From Psococerastis gibbosa (lineage: Eukaryota; Arthropoda; Insecta; Psocodea; Psocidae), in the NCBI GenBank assembly GCA_963971405.1, contig OZ020485.1:10292001-10356000 (forward strand): 64,000 nt of DNA, read 5' to 3'. Below the pieces are notes generated by a model. That model made no database searches, was not told the origin of the DNA, and saw only the letters and a list, made by a program, of their open reading frames with translations. This document shows, one piece after another, positions 44,521-56,014 of this stretch; the first letter of the stretch is position 1, and each line of letters begins with the position of its first letter. Both the position numbers and the translations under genes were made by a program.

Positions 44521-44660
44521 GAACATCCTGGTTGAAAAACATGAGACAGTGGTTTGGTTAGAGCAAGACTTCTCTTTACTGAGCAGCAGTCTCCAAGATC
44601 CAAATTGCCATTGCCATATTCAATAGTTCGCTACGAACGGGTTGGTGCCAAAAAATGCAA
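44521..44660 (+). mobile_element. LINE L-E 3' part, right half
   Basis: GAACATCCTGGTTGAAAAAC, CAGTGGTTTGGTTAGAGCAA, GAGCAGCAGTCTCCAAGATC, CAAATTGCCATTGCCATATT. Each block has a counterpart at 63292-63400. The protein sense is W-F-G ... A-A-V-S-K-I-Q-I-A-I. Confidence 0.65.
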
Positions 44661-44785
44661 TATAAACAACAATAGGCTATTGTCACTCTCAGGAAACATG
44701 TAAGAGACTGGCAATAATGTATTTTATGTTGGGTTTTAATTTGAGCTTTCTACAATAAATATGTATATCGAGAATTTTCATATTT

Positions 44786-45635
44786 TTGCTTTCCAATTTA
44801 TACGTAGTATAAGGAAAGCTTTGTGATGGCCGAAATTTTCGATTCCGAGATTTCAACGGATTTACACGTTTTGAGGTCCCAGGAACCCAAAAAAGTGGTT
44901 TTTACAAAATGTCTGTCTGTCGCTCTGTCTGTCTGTCTGTCTGTTCATCGATTTCCGGGCAAACTACTCGGCCGATATTGAAGAAATTTTGCATGTAGGT
45001 TCAAAAAAATCATACCTCGAGACGATTTTTTTTTATTTTGGGCTAACTCAATTTGATGGGGTTTCATTCTCAAAAAACTCAAAAAAAACGCCTAAAAAAA
45101 TTATTTCTCAAAAACGGCTCCAACGATTTCTTTTAAATTCACACAGCTTGTAGTCGTTATTAATGTTAACAAAATGCAGGGGGTCGCTTGCCCCTTGATA
45201 GTTTGCTGCTGGGGGTAAAAAAATAAAAATAACTCAATTTTCATGAAAAATTAAAAAAAAATAATATTTCTGCGAAACCTTACTATCAATTATTTCTACC
45301 TTCAGGCACGTTTTAGGTGTTAAATTGAGTAACGAAACCGGACAGATTGCTTCCCCAAAAAACCATTTGGTTTTTTGTTTTTTGAAAAAATGATAGAAAA
45401 TTCACGCTTAAATGCATTGCGTGCCCTGCCATTATTGCTGTGTGGTATTGTGTTGGTCTGACCTATCTAGAATTTAACTCATCTCCAGTGACATCAGATG
45501 GACAACCCCCCCCCCTCCCGAAATATCGGAAATTTATCCATAGGAAAATTATTTACAATGAAATTATTCATTTTCTCTATCTGCTAATTTTGATAAATTG
45601 GAAAGCATGTTCGAGTAAACTCGGACCGGTTCTTT
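44786..45635 (+). mobile_element. Helentron/DINE-1-like element, copy 2
   Basis: Same layout as 1842-2700: TTGCTTTCCAATTTATACGT at the start, GTCTGTCTGTC run at 44910-44942, inverted ATAAATTGGAAAGCA at 45593-45607, stem-loop CGAGTAAACTCG and GGTTCTTT at the end. It keeps the ACGTAGTATAAGGAAAGC palindrome after the first 15 bases that copy 1 lacks in part. No ORF of note. Confidence 0.65.
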
Positions 45636-46064
45636 CTAATACTTTTGACGAAATTCAATATTATCCTTATCCAATATTAAGATTGCCATATTTAAAGCTG
45701 GAAGCTGCTTTCTATTAGATAAGCTATCTTACCCATTCAGCCAAGCAAAAAACAAGTCACCCCGTTTACCTGCAGTTGCTGACAAAAGAAACGTAGACGA
45801 ATACAATTCACCCTTTTAAATGAAAAGAGTAAAAACAAAATTACATTGGAACAATCCAGTATTCAATGGCGTGAAAAACTTTGTATAGTTTTAAGCACCC
45901 CACGTTCGATAGTCGCAAACGTGCTCACAGTATACGTACAATCACCGTCGCGTCTGTGATTAAGCACTGGCTTTTATTGTATTGTACACTCTCAGATGTT
46001 TATTCAGCACTGTGTCAATATATGCAATACTCCCTAGTACAGGGTTTCTTAAAGTGGGGTTCGT
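45636..46064. other. No gene recognised
   Basis: Nothing recognised. Confidence 0.3.
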
Positions 46065-46205
46065 AGCATAATGGAGGAGGTAGGGGCCGGTACTGGGAGC
46101 TGAAGAGGGCGTGCCTGGATCTAGGGGAGTTGAGGCAACGATGCCACATGTTGCATTGTTGTTGCCAACCAGCCTGTCTGCTGTAACTTAGAAGAGAGAG
46201 ACTTC
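46065..46205 (+). mobile_element. LINE L-A tail fragment
   Basis: The frame reads R-Y-W-E-L-K-R-A-C-L-D-L-G-E-L-R-Q-R-C-H-M-L, close to Y-V-E-L-K-R-A-C-Q-N-R-G-D-W-R-H-R-C-N-M-L of 505-770, followed by TGCCAACCAGCCTGTCTG and CTGTAACTTAGAAGAGAGAG. Confidence 0.6.
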
Positions 46206-46439
46206 TGCTTTGAATACATCGTACATGTCAGCCTCTTCTTGTCCTTTAGGGTAAGTTTCTTATTTCCTTCACATAGCGGGCTTAAGTTAAGTTGGGGTTA
46301 AGTGTTATACAGTAGGTACCTCAAACGTACCCGGACCTCTGAGTCTGGGGAAGCAGAGCAAACAACTGAACTAAATAAAACGTGTAACCAGATAAGAGGG
46401 CCACAACGTGGAACCTATGGTTATAAATTGAAATGGAAC

Positions 46440-46760
46440 TGACCTACTTACTCCTTGCTTTGGCCTGGTCTGCCCCATCACGCCAGCCTGTGCGACTCTG
46501 CGTTCTCCTTCACCATTCCTCGATGCCAAGGGTCGCTAGATCCACCTCGACGTCGTCCAGTCATCGCATCCGTGGTCGTCCCACTTGCGTTCACCCTTGG
46601 GGCACCTTGTGTAAGGCTGCTCTTGTTGCCCTATTGTATGGCATTCGTTCCACGTGCCCTAGCCACCTGAAGGGGGCTCTCTTGATTTCGGCAACAATTG
46701 TTGGTTCTTGGTATATCGCGTAGAGCTCATCATTTCTGCGGATACGCCACTCTCTCTGTC
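46440..46760 (-). mobile_element. LINE 3' fragment, family L-D (R-W-L-G-H block)
   Basis: The minus strand reads W-R-I-R-R-N-D-E-L-Y, I-K-R-A-P-F-R-W-L-G-H-V-E-R-M-P-Y-N-R-A, V-P-Q-G; after a frameshift it continues as G-R-P-R-M-R-W, D-L-A-T-L-G, R-T-Q-S-R-T-G-W-R. This is the same kind of LINE C-terminus as L-A, but a different element. Broken by at least one frameshift, dead. Confidence 0.7.
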
Positions 46761-47647
46761 CCTCCTTCAATATAGAACTGACCCGTAAACTATTACAAGC
46801 CCACAGGTCTTTAGGACAAAAACTTATCCAACCGGGCTCCATTAATAAAAAAAAGTTTAAAATTAAAAATATTTCATCATGAATTTCCATTTATTTATAT
46901 TGTAGTCCACGAGGAAGCATGCAATAAACCACAGTGATATTTGAAGGTAAAATCACCCGAAAATGTAGGAATATTCCAGGAAATAGTAACTCTTCCTATT
47001 AGCATTTTCATTAGAATGGCAGAAGTTCGGAGTCGTTATATTGAAACTCAGAAGTTAGTTGGCGGAAAACAATAACGCAGGTCTACCCGGCAACTCGTTG
47101 AAAACGCTCGTTAATGCAACACCGAATATTAACAAAGTTTTTACACCCATTTTCCGGCTATTTGTCTCTAAAGTAATTTTTCTACTGCAAGGAATAGACG
47201 ATAAAAATTAAAAGTGAGTCTAAAAGATGCTCAACACAATTTAACCGAAAGACTTTTTAGCTGGCGTTTAATTAAAACATAAAAACTGCAATCTGCAAAA
47301 GAGCCAAGGACAGTTAATTTTTAAAGCTAATTTTCGTAATTTCAGTTACGTTCATTGAATAATTTATATCAATGAAGAGTACCTTTCACAATGGAGCGGG
47401 TACTGTATCAGTGTATATATGCGAGTAAGAAACTGCAGCACAAATCCTGTCGGTATGTTCTGGTGACAAAGGATGGTGTCAATGGTGTGTTTTGACCAGG
47501 TGCTCCTACAATAAAAACAGCAATTTATTGCTTCCAGGGATATACGATAGCATAGCTCTGTTCGCGAAGCTTGCTGGCTTAACTAGATGAACCGATGCAA
47601 ACTAATAGTGCTGGAAGAAAAACTAAATAGACTGATGTCAATACACT
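46761..47647. other. No gene recognised
   Basis: AT-rich, nothing recognised. Confidence 0.3.
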
Positions 47648-48009
47648 GCCAACGGCCTTACCATGTTGAATCCATGGGAGCAGAGCATGTTTTAAACTGC
47701 GGCATACTTGGTAGTGTACACAGCGTTGACAGAGGAGCATGATTACGCGCTGAGACTATACCAGTCAGTCTACGCGCGTGTCGAGTCCTGGCCACCTCCG
47801 ATATAATCGTGTGGCTTTACCATGTTCCCCAAGCAGTGTGGAACTCACTATAATCAGGAGGTCCACCCTGTCAGTCAACTCCCCTTTCCCCCGAGGTGAA
47901 AGAGTCTGCCTTTAGGGTGCCTCAAGTTAACAAACTCACTCCCCCCGCCAGGCTGACAGGGTTGCTTAAAGCAGAAATGCCGAAAGCAGGCGTTAGAAAC
48001 CACAACAAT
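47648..48009 (+). mobile_element. 5S rRNA-derived SINE, copy 2
   Basis: GCCAACGGCCTTACCATGTTG followed by AATCCATG, which keeps the AAT that follows in 5S rRNA. AAACTGCGGCATACTTGGTA, ACGCGCTGAGACTATACCAG, GGTCCACCCTGTCAGTCAAC, AGAGTCTGCCTTTAGGGTGC, GCCGAAAGCAGGCGTTAGAA and a short ACAAC tail. Same start base as copy 1 at 19148, which supports a defined 5' end. Confidence 0.65.
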
Positions 48010-48037
48010 ACACTGTTCAAATAATATGACCTATGCC

Positions 48038-48213
48038 TGCAGCCTGATCATGGCGATTATAATACCGGTATTTATTTAATCCCCTTGTATTAAAAATGTA
48101 AACAAGATAATTTTATAATGGAAAGTGCTATAAAAAATGTGTTTTTTTTTTCATTTTTAATACCAGGGGATTAAAGAAATACCGGTATTATAATCGCCAT
48201 GATCAGGCTGCAG
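48038..48213. mobile_element. Hairpin MITE with CTGCAGCCTGATC ends
   Basis: CTGCAGCCTGATCATGGCGA, TTATAATACCGGTATTTATT and AATCCCCT face almost exact inverse sequence, ending GATCAGGCTGCAG. Arms of about 55 bases, about 65-base interior. The near-perfect arms suggest a young insertion. It lies about 28 bases after a 5S-type SINE. Confidence 0.75.
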
Positions 48214-48939
48214 CTATTTAATTGATGAGAATGTATGCAAACGGCGATTTGTCACAAGAAACTTTGGCGGTCAAATCGTCCGTGGTATATCGTGTCTTAA
48301 GAACTTTGCTTGTAATTTTTTTTTTAATGGAGTGATGAGACAATAGCTCAATGAAATAACGGCCGGGGTCCGTTCTAAAAACATAGCGAATCAGACTCAT
48401 CAAACTGAAAGAAAAAACAGCCAATAAATGAAGTCCAATTTCAAAAGAAATATTTTCTTTGCCCAGTCCTACTTTGTGGGTGGAGGGATAATTATAACTG
48501 CAAATATATTAATATATTCTAAGTTATTAAACGTAACTGACGCCCCCTCACAGCGCGAAAGCAGCTTGAAAGCAACCGCTGTAGGATGATTTCAAAGTCA
48601 AAACCGCCTAGATAGTTAGGACGGCGGGTCCTCGGGGAAATAACTCACTTTGGACTGTCAGTGCAGAACGGGGGACAAAGAGACAGGGATTTGGGGGAGC
48701 TCAGGCTATTTGGAAAACGAGGCACAAGCTGACTTGCAAATAAAATCAATGCCGATTATTGGGTGACAAGGGTTCCCAGGCTGACAATTCTTAGTTGCCT
48801 AGAAATCTAGAGAACGGAAAATGGAGGAGTAAAGGAATTTCAAGGAACCGCAGGCGTGGCAAGAGAATAGAAGTTTATCAACCCAGAGTATAGAGTTAAA
48901 TTTGGGCTTAAAAAGCTTGTTAATAGAGAGATACGGTAA
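48214..48939. other. No gene recognised
   Basis: Nothing recognised. Confidence 0.3.
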
Positions 48940-49020
48940 GCTGCTAATTGAAGATGTCAATCGAATACATTCATTAAATTGCTTGTACGCTATAAACCTT
49001 TTTATAAAAAATAGAAAAAA
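48940..49020 (+). mobile_element. SINE type A, 3' half
   Basis: AGCTGCTAATTGAAGATGTC, AATCGAATACATTCATTAAA, TTGCTTGTACGC and an A-rich end. Head with boxes missing. Confidence 0.6.
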
Positions 49021-49098
49021 TTGTTTTCCCGCCTGGTCTGGGTCCTCCTAACCATATTGGTTCCCTTGCTAAGCATGTTCCTCATCATTTCAAACATC

Positions 49099-49312
49099 AA
49101 GACATGCAGAGTAGTGGTACAGACTCCGACTTTCATCCGAAAGGTGGTTCAAGACTTCAAGTCCCATATTTGCTACATGCTTCGGAAGGCACTTAAAGCA
49201 GGTGGTCTCGGGTCTATACTTAGTTGAGTGTAAGATAGGGCTTTATAGCCCTAACCCCGCTGGGTTGGCTTAGTAATATAACAGGTCAATATTTATATTT
49301 ATTTATTTATTT
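49099..49312 (+). mobile_element. tRNA-like SINE, type B
   Basis: AGACATGCAGAGTAGTGGTA, CAGACTCCGACTTTCATCCG, a damaged B box (GGTTCAAGACTTCAAGTCCC), ATGCTTCGGAAGGCACTTAA, GGGCTTTATAGCCCTAACCC, GCTGGGTTGGCTTAGTAATA, ATTTATTT tail. Confidence 0.75.
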
Positions 49313-49551
49313 CATTGGGAGGGAGGATACCAGTGCTTAGGCCTACTCCTTATTGGGTGATTGGGTTGTCACGCCATGCTATTTTTGGGACACTAAGCAC
49401 CAGGGTAGTTCAACCTTCCATGCTTGCTGGATTTCTATTTATGAACTAGTTCTTTAAAAAGGAGCGATGAACTTTCCCTTCCCGTTAAAAATATGTTTTT
49501 TATTTATTTCTGGGCTCAACTGCCTCGTCATCTACGGTCATCTACACAGTT

Positions 49552-49894
49552 AAATCCAAGAGAGCAGGCATGTTTCAAACTGCGCCTTGCGGCAAACTTG
49601 GTAGTTGGCAGGGGAACATGGTGGGACATCGTAACGCGCTGAGACTATACCAGTCAGTCTACGTGCGTGGCGAGTCCCGGTCCCCTCCGAATTAATCATG
49701 TGACTTTACTATGTTCCCAAGTGGTTCGGAATCCACTATGATCAGGAGGTCCACCCTGCCAGTCAACTCCCTTTCTCCCCGAGGTGAGGGAGTCTGCCCT
49801 TAGGGTGCCTCAAGTTAATAAACAAACTCACCCTCCGCCAGGCTAACAGGGTTGCTTAAAGCAGAAATGCTGAAATCAGGCGTTAGAAGAAAAC
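49552..49894 (+). mobile_element. 5S-type SINE, head truncated or altered
   Basis: From AAATCCAAGAGAGCAGGCAT and TTTCAAACTGCG onward it follows the copies at 19148 and 47648 to GCTGAAATCAGGCGTTAGAA. The first ~25 bases (GCCAACGGCC...) are missing, and CCTTGCG is duplicated within the control-region part. Confidence 0.65.
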
Positions 49895-51879
49895 ATTTTG
49901 TGGCTACATATTATTATCTATTACATACATATATTATCAATTATCGCAATCGAATAAGTGATATAACTAACAACCATCTTAGATCGATTGTTATACAATA
50001 CAGTAGGTCTACTAATAAAGTATTAATTGGACTTACAAAAGGTTATTTAACAAAAGGCTTACATAAATGGAATCTTTTCTCGCTGCAAATTACCGCCATA
50101 ATTCAAACAAAACCAGGTCTTTATGATATGTCAACCTATAATACAACAAACTATACGTGATGTCCTATATCCACAGAATCCAATTTAGTTCAATGACTAC
50201 GAAGGAGAAGGTTCAAATGAAAAGGAATGAAGAGGCGGCCGCCTGGCGGACAGACCTATTGACACAAACACATCTGGACTGAGCACTTCGAGCAATCAAA
50301 TACTTTTATCCCATATAAACTATGGCTGTCAAAGGCAATACAGACACAAAGTCAGCTGTCGTTTGCTTTCGTATGTAATGGTTATCGTAGCTGATAGTCA
50401 CAATTTAAGTATTGGCGCCAAACTTATCATACGTTGGCGACTCGTGCCCCACCTATGTTTAATCCTTTCCTAATTTTTAAAATCTCACTCTCCATATCTA
50501 CAACCAACTGCCAGTACTTGCGGAAATCGAATTAACTCGGTATTCTGTTCGAATAAACAAAGTGTTCCAAATGTCATCCTATCGTGGTCGGGTAGTAACT
50601 GTATTCTACAAAGCAGACTTCTAAAATTATAACTTTACCTCCGACTGATAATCCAAAGATGGCAATGAACCATGAAAGTAGCTAAGCTTTGAGTTGGCCA
50701 TAACTACCGTACAATTAGTCCAACCCCCCCTTGCATTTCCGATATAGCCGGCCATTTTCGGAAAGGGGTCACAAAGTGAAATAACCTCCGTCTTATACAA
50801 GTTTGAGAGAACACCTTCATCAAGGGAAGCGGCTTTAGGTTCCCAAAATCGATAAAGCGCCATCAACTTATGGTAATTCATGCTGCAGCCAGCCCCCAGC
50901 TCTCTCGTAATCATGCTTGTCTTTGTGTGCCTCTCGATTATATTGCCACCGATCGCGCATAATATCTGGAAGAGAAAATAGGAGGGGCACGAAGACGGTT
51001 TTTACTCGGGTTCGATGGAATTGCCAATGACTTGGAACAATTTTGAAGGCTTATATTGTACGCAGGAGATGGGGCACGGAGTAGGAACTTTATCCTACAT
51101 ATTAAGAGAATATCGGAGTACCTTTTTCGATTTTCAAAGGAAATTTCGTACGTTAAACCATCAGAAGTAGCCGATAAATTAGACGAAATGCTCCTTTATA
51201 TTTCGATACACGACATGTGGCCTTCTCTGACACCTATTGGCCACAGATCTTGACGTCCTTACTCAGAACTACCACACCTGTCGTTTTTTATATAAATCTA
51301 ATTCAATAATTCTGGCCAATCCGTGTAACCGTTCAGATTCGTCACAATTGCTGGTACTTGGTAATTAATTGTGTGAGGCGGTTATTGATTTGCTGGTAGA
51401 AGCCGTAGTGTAGTGAAGAACGATCTGAACTTTCATAAACGAAGTCACGGGTCCCATTCTTTTCACTTCTGTCTAATTCACTATAATCAGGGGGTCCTCT
51501 TATTCATATAGGCTAATAGCAATTTCCAACACGAAGGCTTTTGTTTCCTTAGTTGTACCCATCGTGCGAATGACAGGGATTGTGGAATGTATGAATAGGC
51601 AGTCCCTTCACATCCTGAAGACGGTACTAACAAGGTAGAGAAAGAAAGACTCCTGGTGAAACAGTACAGTGTGTATGTTGCATCGGAAAACCTTGGCGTT
51701 TTCAGATTGATAGGTACCGGTCAAAAAGTCAATTCGCATATATGGTGAAGAGATCTAAAACCTGTGGAAATGGCTCTCAATAAAATGGGGTTCTTGGTTG
51801 AGTTGAACATATGGGGGACTTGTGGGGTTTATGTGGCCCTTGCCGCTGTCATATAACCTCTTTACGACCCATGTTCGTC
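49895..51879. other. No gene recognised in 2 kb
   Basis: Open stretches of 65-102 codons (49852-50160 plus, 50914-50627 minus, 51056-51253 plus); none shows a known motif. Confidence 0.3.
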
Positions 51880-52290
51880 TGCCGCAGCACTCTATTTCGC
51901 CATTTCCAGATAGCAAACCTTTCATACGCAGTGGCGACTCTACACACCACGTACCACCTGCAGCACAGTAATACTGATCTATACTGTACAGCTAGGTAAA
52001 CCGTATTAAGTTCCGTCAGTTCTCTCTGGAAGACACCAGAAGAAGCTGCCGCAGGACTTTACATCGCCATTTCAGATAGAGAACCTTTCATACGCAGTAG
52101 CTGATTAACTCATCATGTACCACCTGCAGCAAAGCGCAGGAGGTACATACCGTATACTGTATTAAGTCATTAATTCTGTCAGTCCGAAGTCCGACCAGTT
52201 GTTCTCGCAGCATAAGCTCTACCTCTATACCACCATTTTCACATATTAAACCTTTCATATATGTATATACCTACGCAGTGTCGTTTAAAA
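51880..52290. repeat. Diverged tandem repeat, about 3 units of ~175 bp
   Basis: Recurring blocks: TTTCGCCATTTCCAGATAG / ACATCGCCATTTCAGATAGA / ACCACCATTTTCACATATTA, then ACCTTTCATACGCAGT or variant, ACGTACCACCTGCAGCA, ATACTGT and GTATTAAGTYCGTCAGT. Old, with small gaps. Confidence 0.55.
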
Positions 52291-53084
52291 AATAACATAT
52301 TTTGGGTCAATTTTAGAATGCTGTTCTTCAAGTGTTTGGTGACATTTTTAACCACAGATTAAGTTATTTTTTAAAAGACATGGTGGGCCCGTAAGTGTAA
52401 AAATATGAAAATGGTCAGATGAGGAATGTATTAAAAATACAAAATTTTTCAAAACGAAGACTATTCACATTACGTAGGCCTACTGAATTTTTACTATTGC
52501 ATAAAATCACTAGTCATAAAGATTTTTAGAGTGTTTATAGATTAATAATCATTTTGGTGAGAACATGTAAATTTAATGCCAAAGTTTGAATTTTTAATGA
52601 GTTTTTTAACTGACAATTTGTATATCTTTGCGGCTTCAGAATGAGGAATTAATTAGTTTCGACAAACAGACTCAGTCATCTGACGTTTAAAAATGATTTT
52701 GAAATTCGAGTCTCATTATTTACGTATACAGTAGGTCCAGGCTAAATCCCATGACAACCTGAAATATAATATAGAATAATAAGATTTAAAAAACTGTACT
52801 ATAATGTAATGAAAGTCACGCTCAACATAAGGAAATGAAGTGAAACCAAACAAAACATATCGTATATGTTTTACAGTACCATGAAAATTCACAAGCGTTT
52901 TCCGTAATAAAGAACACAGCATGTTTCATAGGCATTGCCTTATCTACGTGAAATATAGTTTCGCTTAATTTTACATGGCAACACCTCCGTTATTAATGCT
53001 GTTCACCCCTCATTATTCTCGTCTTTTTACGGCTGCATAAGGATCAACATTCCACGTACACACGTACATATGCAATTTCCACCG
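52291..53084. other. No gene recognised
   Basis: AT-rich, nothing recognised. Confidence 0.3.
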
Positions 53085-53400
53085 AGAAAATACATTGCAA
53101 CAACGTGCTTTAGGTGTCTTAGCTGTAATACTGTACTGGGATATTAAAATTGATTGATTGCTTGATTGATCAGACTGCGCCAAAAGATGGCAGAAGGATG
53201 GCATCGTTTCCTATTTCAGAGAATAAATACCTATACACTACGTCTATTAAATACAATACTGCGCCGAGAAAATACATCGCAACAACGTCATAAGTGTCTT
53301 AGCTATCAGACTGCGCCGAAAGATAGCAGAAGAATGTAAAAATATTTTGTTTTATTTTAGAGAATAAATACCTATACAATACCTATTAAATACAATAATC
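53085..53400. repeat. Tandem duplication, two units
   Basis: Unit 1 (about 53085-53255) and unit 2 (about 53265-53395) share CCGAGAAAATACATYGCAAC, AACGTS, GTGTCTTAGCTRT, CAGACTGCGCC, AAAGATRGCAGAAG and AGAGAATAAATACCTATACA. Unit 1 has about 40 extra bases (TTGATTGATTGCTTGATTGA). Confidence 0.7.
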
Positions 53401-53520
53401 CAACCACCGAAAATTCCCTCCCAATACAGATTACGAAAAAGCGGTTTCCAACGCTCAATCCTTTTTCAGCACACCCTTCCATTTCTGCAGTCAATAGCAT
53501 CAGCAACCTAGCAGGTTTTA

Positions 53521-54377
53521 TTGCTTTCCAATTTATACGTAGTATAAGGAAAGCTTTGTGATGGTCGAAATTTTCGATTCCGAGATTTCAACGGATTTAC
53601 ACGTTTTGAGGTCCCAAGAACCCAAAAAAGTGGTTTTTACGAAATGTCTGTCTGTCTGCCTGTCACTCTGTCTGTCTGTTCATCGATTTCCAGACAAACA
53701 ACTCGGTGGATTTGAATGAAATTTGGCATGTAGATTTATAAAAATCATGCCTCGGGACCATTTTATTTTATTTTGGACTAACTCAATTTGGGGGGGTTTT
53801 ATTCTCAAAAAACTCCAAAAAACGTCTAAAAAAAAGATTTCTCAAAAACGGCTCCAACGATTTCTTTTAAATTCACATATATTGCAGTTGTTATTAATGA
53901 TGATAAAATGCGGGGGTCGCTTGCCCCTTGATAGTTTACTTCTGGGGGTAAAAAAATTAAAATAACTAAATTTTAATGAAAAATGACTAAAAAATAATTT
54001 TTCTGCGAAACCTTTCTACCGATGATTTCTAACTTCAGGCTTGTTTTAGGTGTTAAATTGAGTAACGAAACCGGACAGGTTGCTTTCCCAAAAAAATATT
54101 GGGTTTTGTGCAAAAAAATGTTTTTTTGAAAAAATGAAAGCAAATTCACGCTCAATTGCATTGCGTGCCCTGCCATTATTGCTGTGTGGTAATGTGTTGG
54201 TCTGACCTATCTAGAATTTACGTCACCTTCAGTGACGTCAAGTGGACAACGCCCCCCCCCCCCCGTGATATCTGAAATTTAACCATAGGAAAATTATTTA
54301 CCATGAAATTAATAATTTTCTCTCTCTACTAATCGATAAATTGGAAAGCATGTTCGAGTAAACTCGGACCGGTCTTT
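53521..54377 (+). mobile_element. Helentron/DINE-1-like element, copy 3
   Basis: TTGCTTTCCAATTTATACGT at the start, GTCTGTCTGTCTGC run, C run near 54252, inverted ATAAATTGGAAAGCA at 54338-54352, CGAGTAAACTCG stem-loop, end GGTCTTT. Same order as the copies at 1842 and 44786 over the whole length. Confidence 0.65.
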
Positions 54378-54674
54378 AGCTTAGAAATAGCAGCAGTAAA
54401 GTCAAAATATACCGCAACATGAACACTATTTCAATACAAGCAATGACAAAATGTTTTAGGCGGTCTTTGGGTGACCCGTTGCCCTTGACATATCTATTAC
54501 AACGTCTACACATCAGAAAAGGCGTTTATTCCTGGGTCGTAAGCTGTAAAAAAACCTCAGTAGAACTAAGTTATAAGAGACAATTGAATTTGAAATTAGA
54601 AGCTGGAAGTTCTAAAATATCCGAGGTCAACAACACCAGCCAGTGAGCCAATCGAACTTTTTTCGAACTGTTTG
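54378..54674. other. No gene recognised
   Basis: 75-codon open stretch without motif. Confidence 0.3.
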
Positions 54675-55450
54675 TTTTCCAACGCCTGCTTTCAGCATTT
54701 TCGCTTCAAGCAAACCAGTCAGTCTGGCGGGGAAATTGAGTCTGTTTGATAACTTGAGGCACCCTGAGGGCAGACTCCTTCACCTCAGGGAGAAGGGAAG
54801 TTGACTGACAGGGTGGACCTCCTGAATATAGTGGTTTCCGAACCACTTGGGGAACATAGTAAAGTCACAAGCTTAATTCGGAGGTGACCAGGACGGCAGC
54901 ACTCGACATGCATTTACACTGGCTGGTAGTCTCAGCGCGTTATCATGTCCTACCATGTTCCCCTGCCACAGCTATAGTAGTAGTACTTGTAGTAGTCGGG
55001 ACCCAGGCCGCAATTTGAGCCCATAGGTCCCCCAGTCGTTCTAGTCGAGACCCACTGCTTCAGCGAATCTCGCCATGGCCACGGGTCGGATTTCTGGAGC
55101 CCAGCCGTCAGTAGCATCCCAGATGTTCCAGTCTTGGGCGCCAGATCATGTGGCACTCGGCGAGAATGTGCCATCCACTCTCGGTCTCCATCGCATAATG
55201 TCCGCACATATCATTGTCCACTTGCACACCAATCTGGGCAAGGTGGTGCTTGAAGTTCCCGTGACCAGTGAGCAGAGATATCACCCGACGCACGAGCGTT
55301 CTGTCCAGTGCTAGTAGGCTCTTAGCCCTTTTGGTTTCTGGATGTTTGATGAGGCGCTTCGTACGGATGCATGCGGTTTCCTCCAACCATTGGGTATGGA
55401 ATTTCCTCCCAATATACTCCGAGATGAGCGCTCGAGTAGTTGCCCAGGAA
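54675..55450 (-). mobile_element. R1/jockey-like LINE 3' part; tail donor of the 5S-type SINE
   Basis: On the minus strand from about 55447 the frame reads T-T-R-A-L-I-S-E-Y-I-G-R-K-F, W-L-E-E-T-A, then I-S-L-L-T-G-H-G-N-F-K-H-H-L-A-Q-I-G-V, D-M-C-G-H-Y-A-M-E-T-E-S-G-W-H-I-L-A-E-C. L-T-G-H ... L-x-x-I-G ... C ... E-T-x-x-x-H-I-L-x-E-C is the post-RNase H C-terminus of jockey/R1-like LINEs; the second Cys is replaced by Tyr. Stop at 55108. The ~430 bases after it, from GGCAGGGGAACATGG to GAAAATGCTGAAAGCAGGCG, match the 3' parts of the SINEs at 19148, 47648 and 49552. No reverse transcriptase remains. Confidence 0.75.
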
Positions 55451-55812
55451 ATCTGTAGCTATACAGGTACATACTGCCAACTTGTGCCATCTGCCACGTC
55501 TCCTTCAAACAATAAGAATAAGCCTTGAACAAGAAGTACCGTCGTGAATTTAAGGCTTGCTCTGTTTGGCAGAAAGAAGAATTCAAGGCGTTATGGATGG
55601 TACCAGAAATTGAAACTGCAGTTGCGAATATCGGAATATAGAAATACCGCCGTGGATGTAAGGCATGCTTTGAGGTTTGAGGCTACCCACCAGAGTTTTG
55701 AGAAGGGGCTGTGACTCTGTAGTACTTGGACGCTATGATGAATAAATGAATGGACACAACACTAGACCATTAAGTATTCTATTTGTTAAGGTTAATGGCA
55801 ATGGTGTAATAC
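55451..55812. other. No gene recognised
   Basis: May include more decayed LINE sequence upstream of the previous feature; not resolved. Confidence 0.3.
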
Positions 55813-56005
55813 TATTTAACAAAGGGTTAGTTGGACTTACATAGTCAAATGATAGCCTGATGATGGGAGAAGCATCTACTCCCACACGTCGCCCCCTTCC
55901 CCTGACAAGGGGCTCCGAACTAATTGTTCTATGACTATGAGGCCCATGCCTCTCATGACTAAAACATAGCAAGCAATGTAAGTCCAACTAACCTTTTGTT
56001 AAATA
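55813..56005. mobile_element. MITE with TATTTAACAAAGG ends
   Basis: TATTTAACAAAGGGTTAGTT, then GGACTTACAT, faces ATGTAAGTCCAACTAACCTT then TTGTTAAATA. About 34-base arms. Followed within 10 bases by another inverted-repeat element. Confidence 0.65.
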
Positions 56006-56014
56006 GACCATTAA

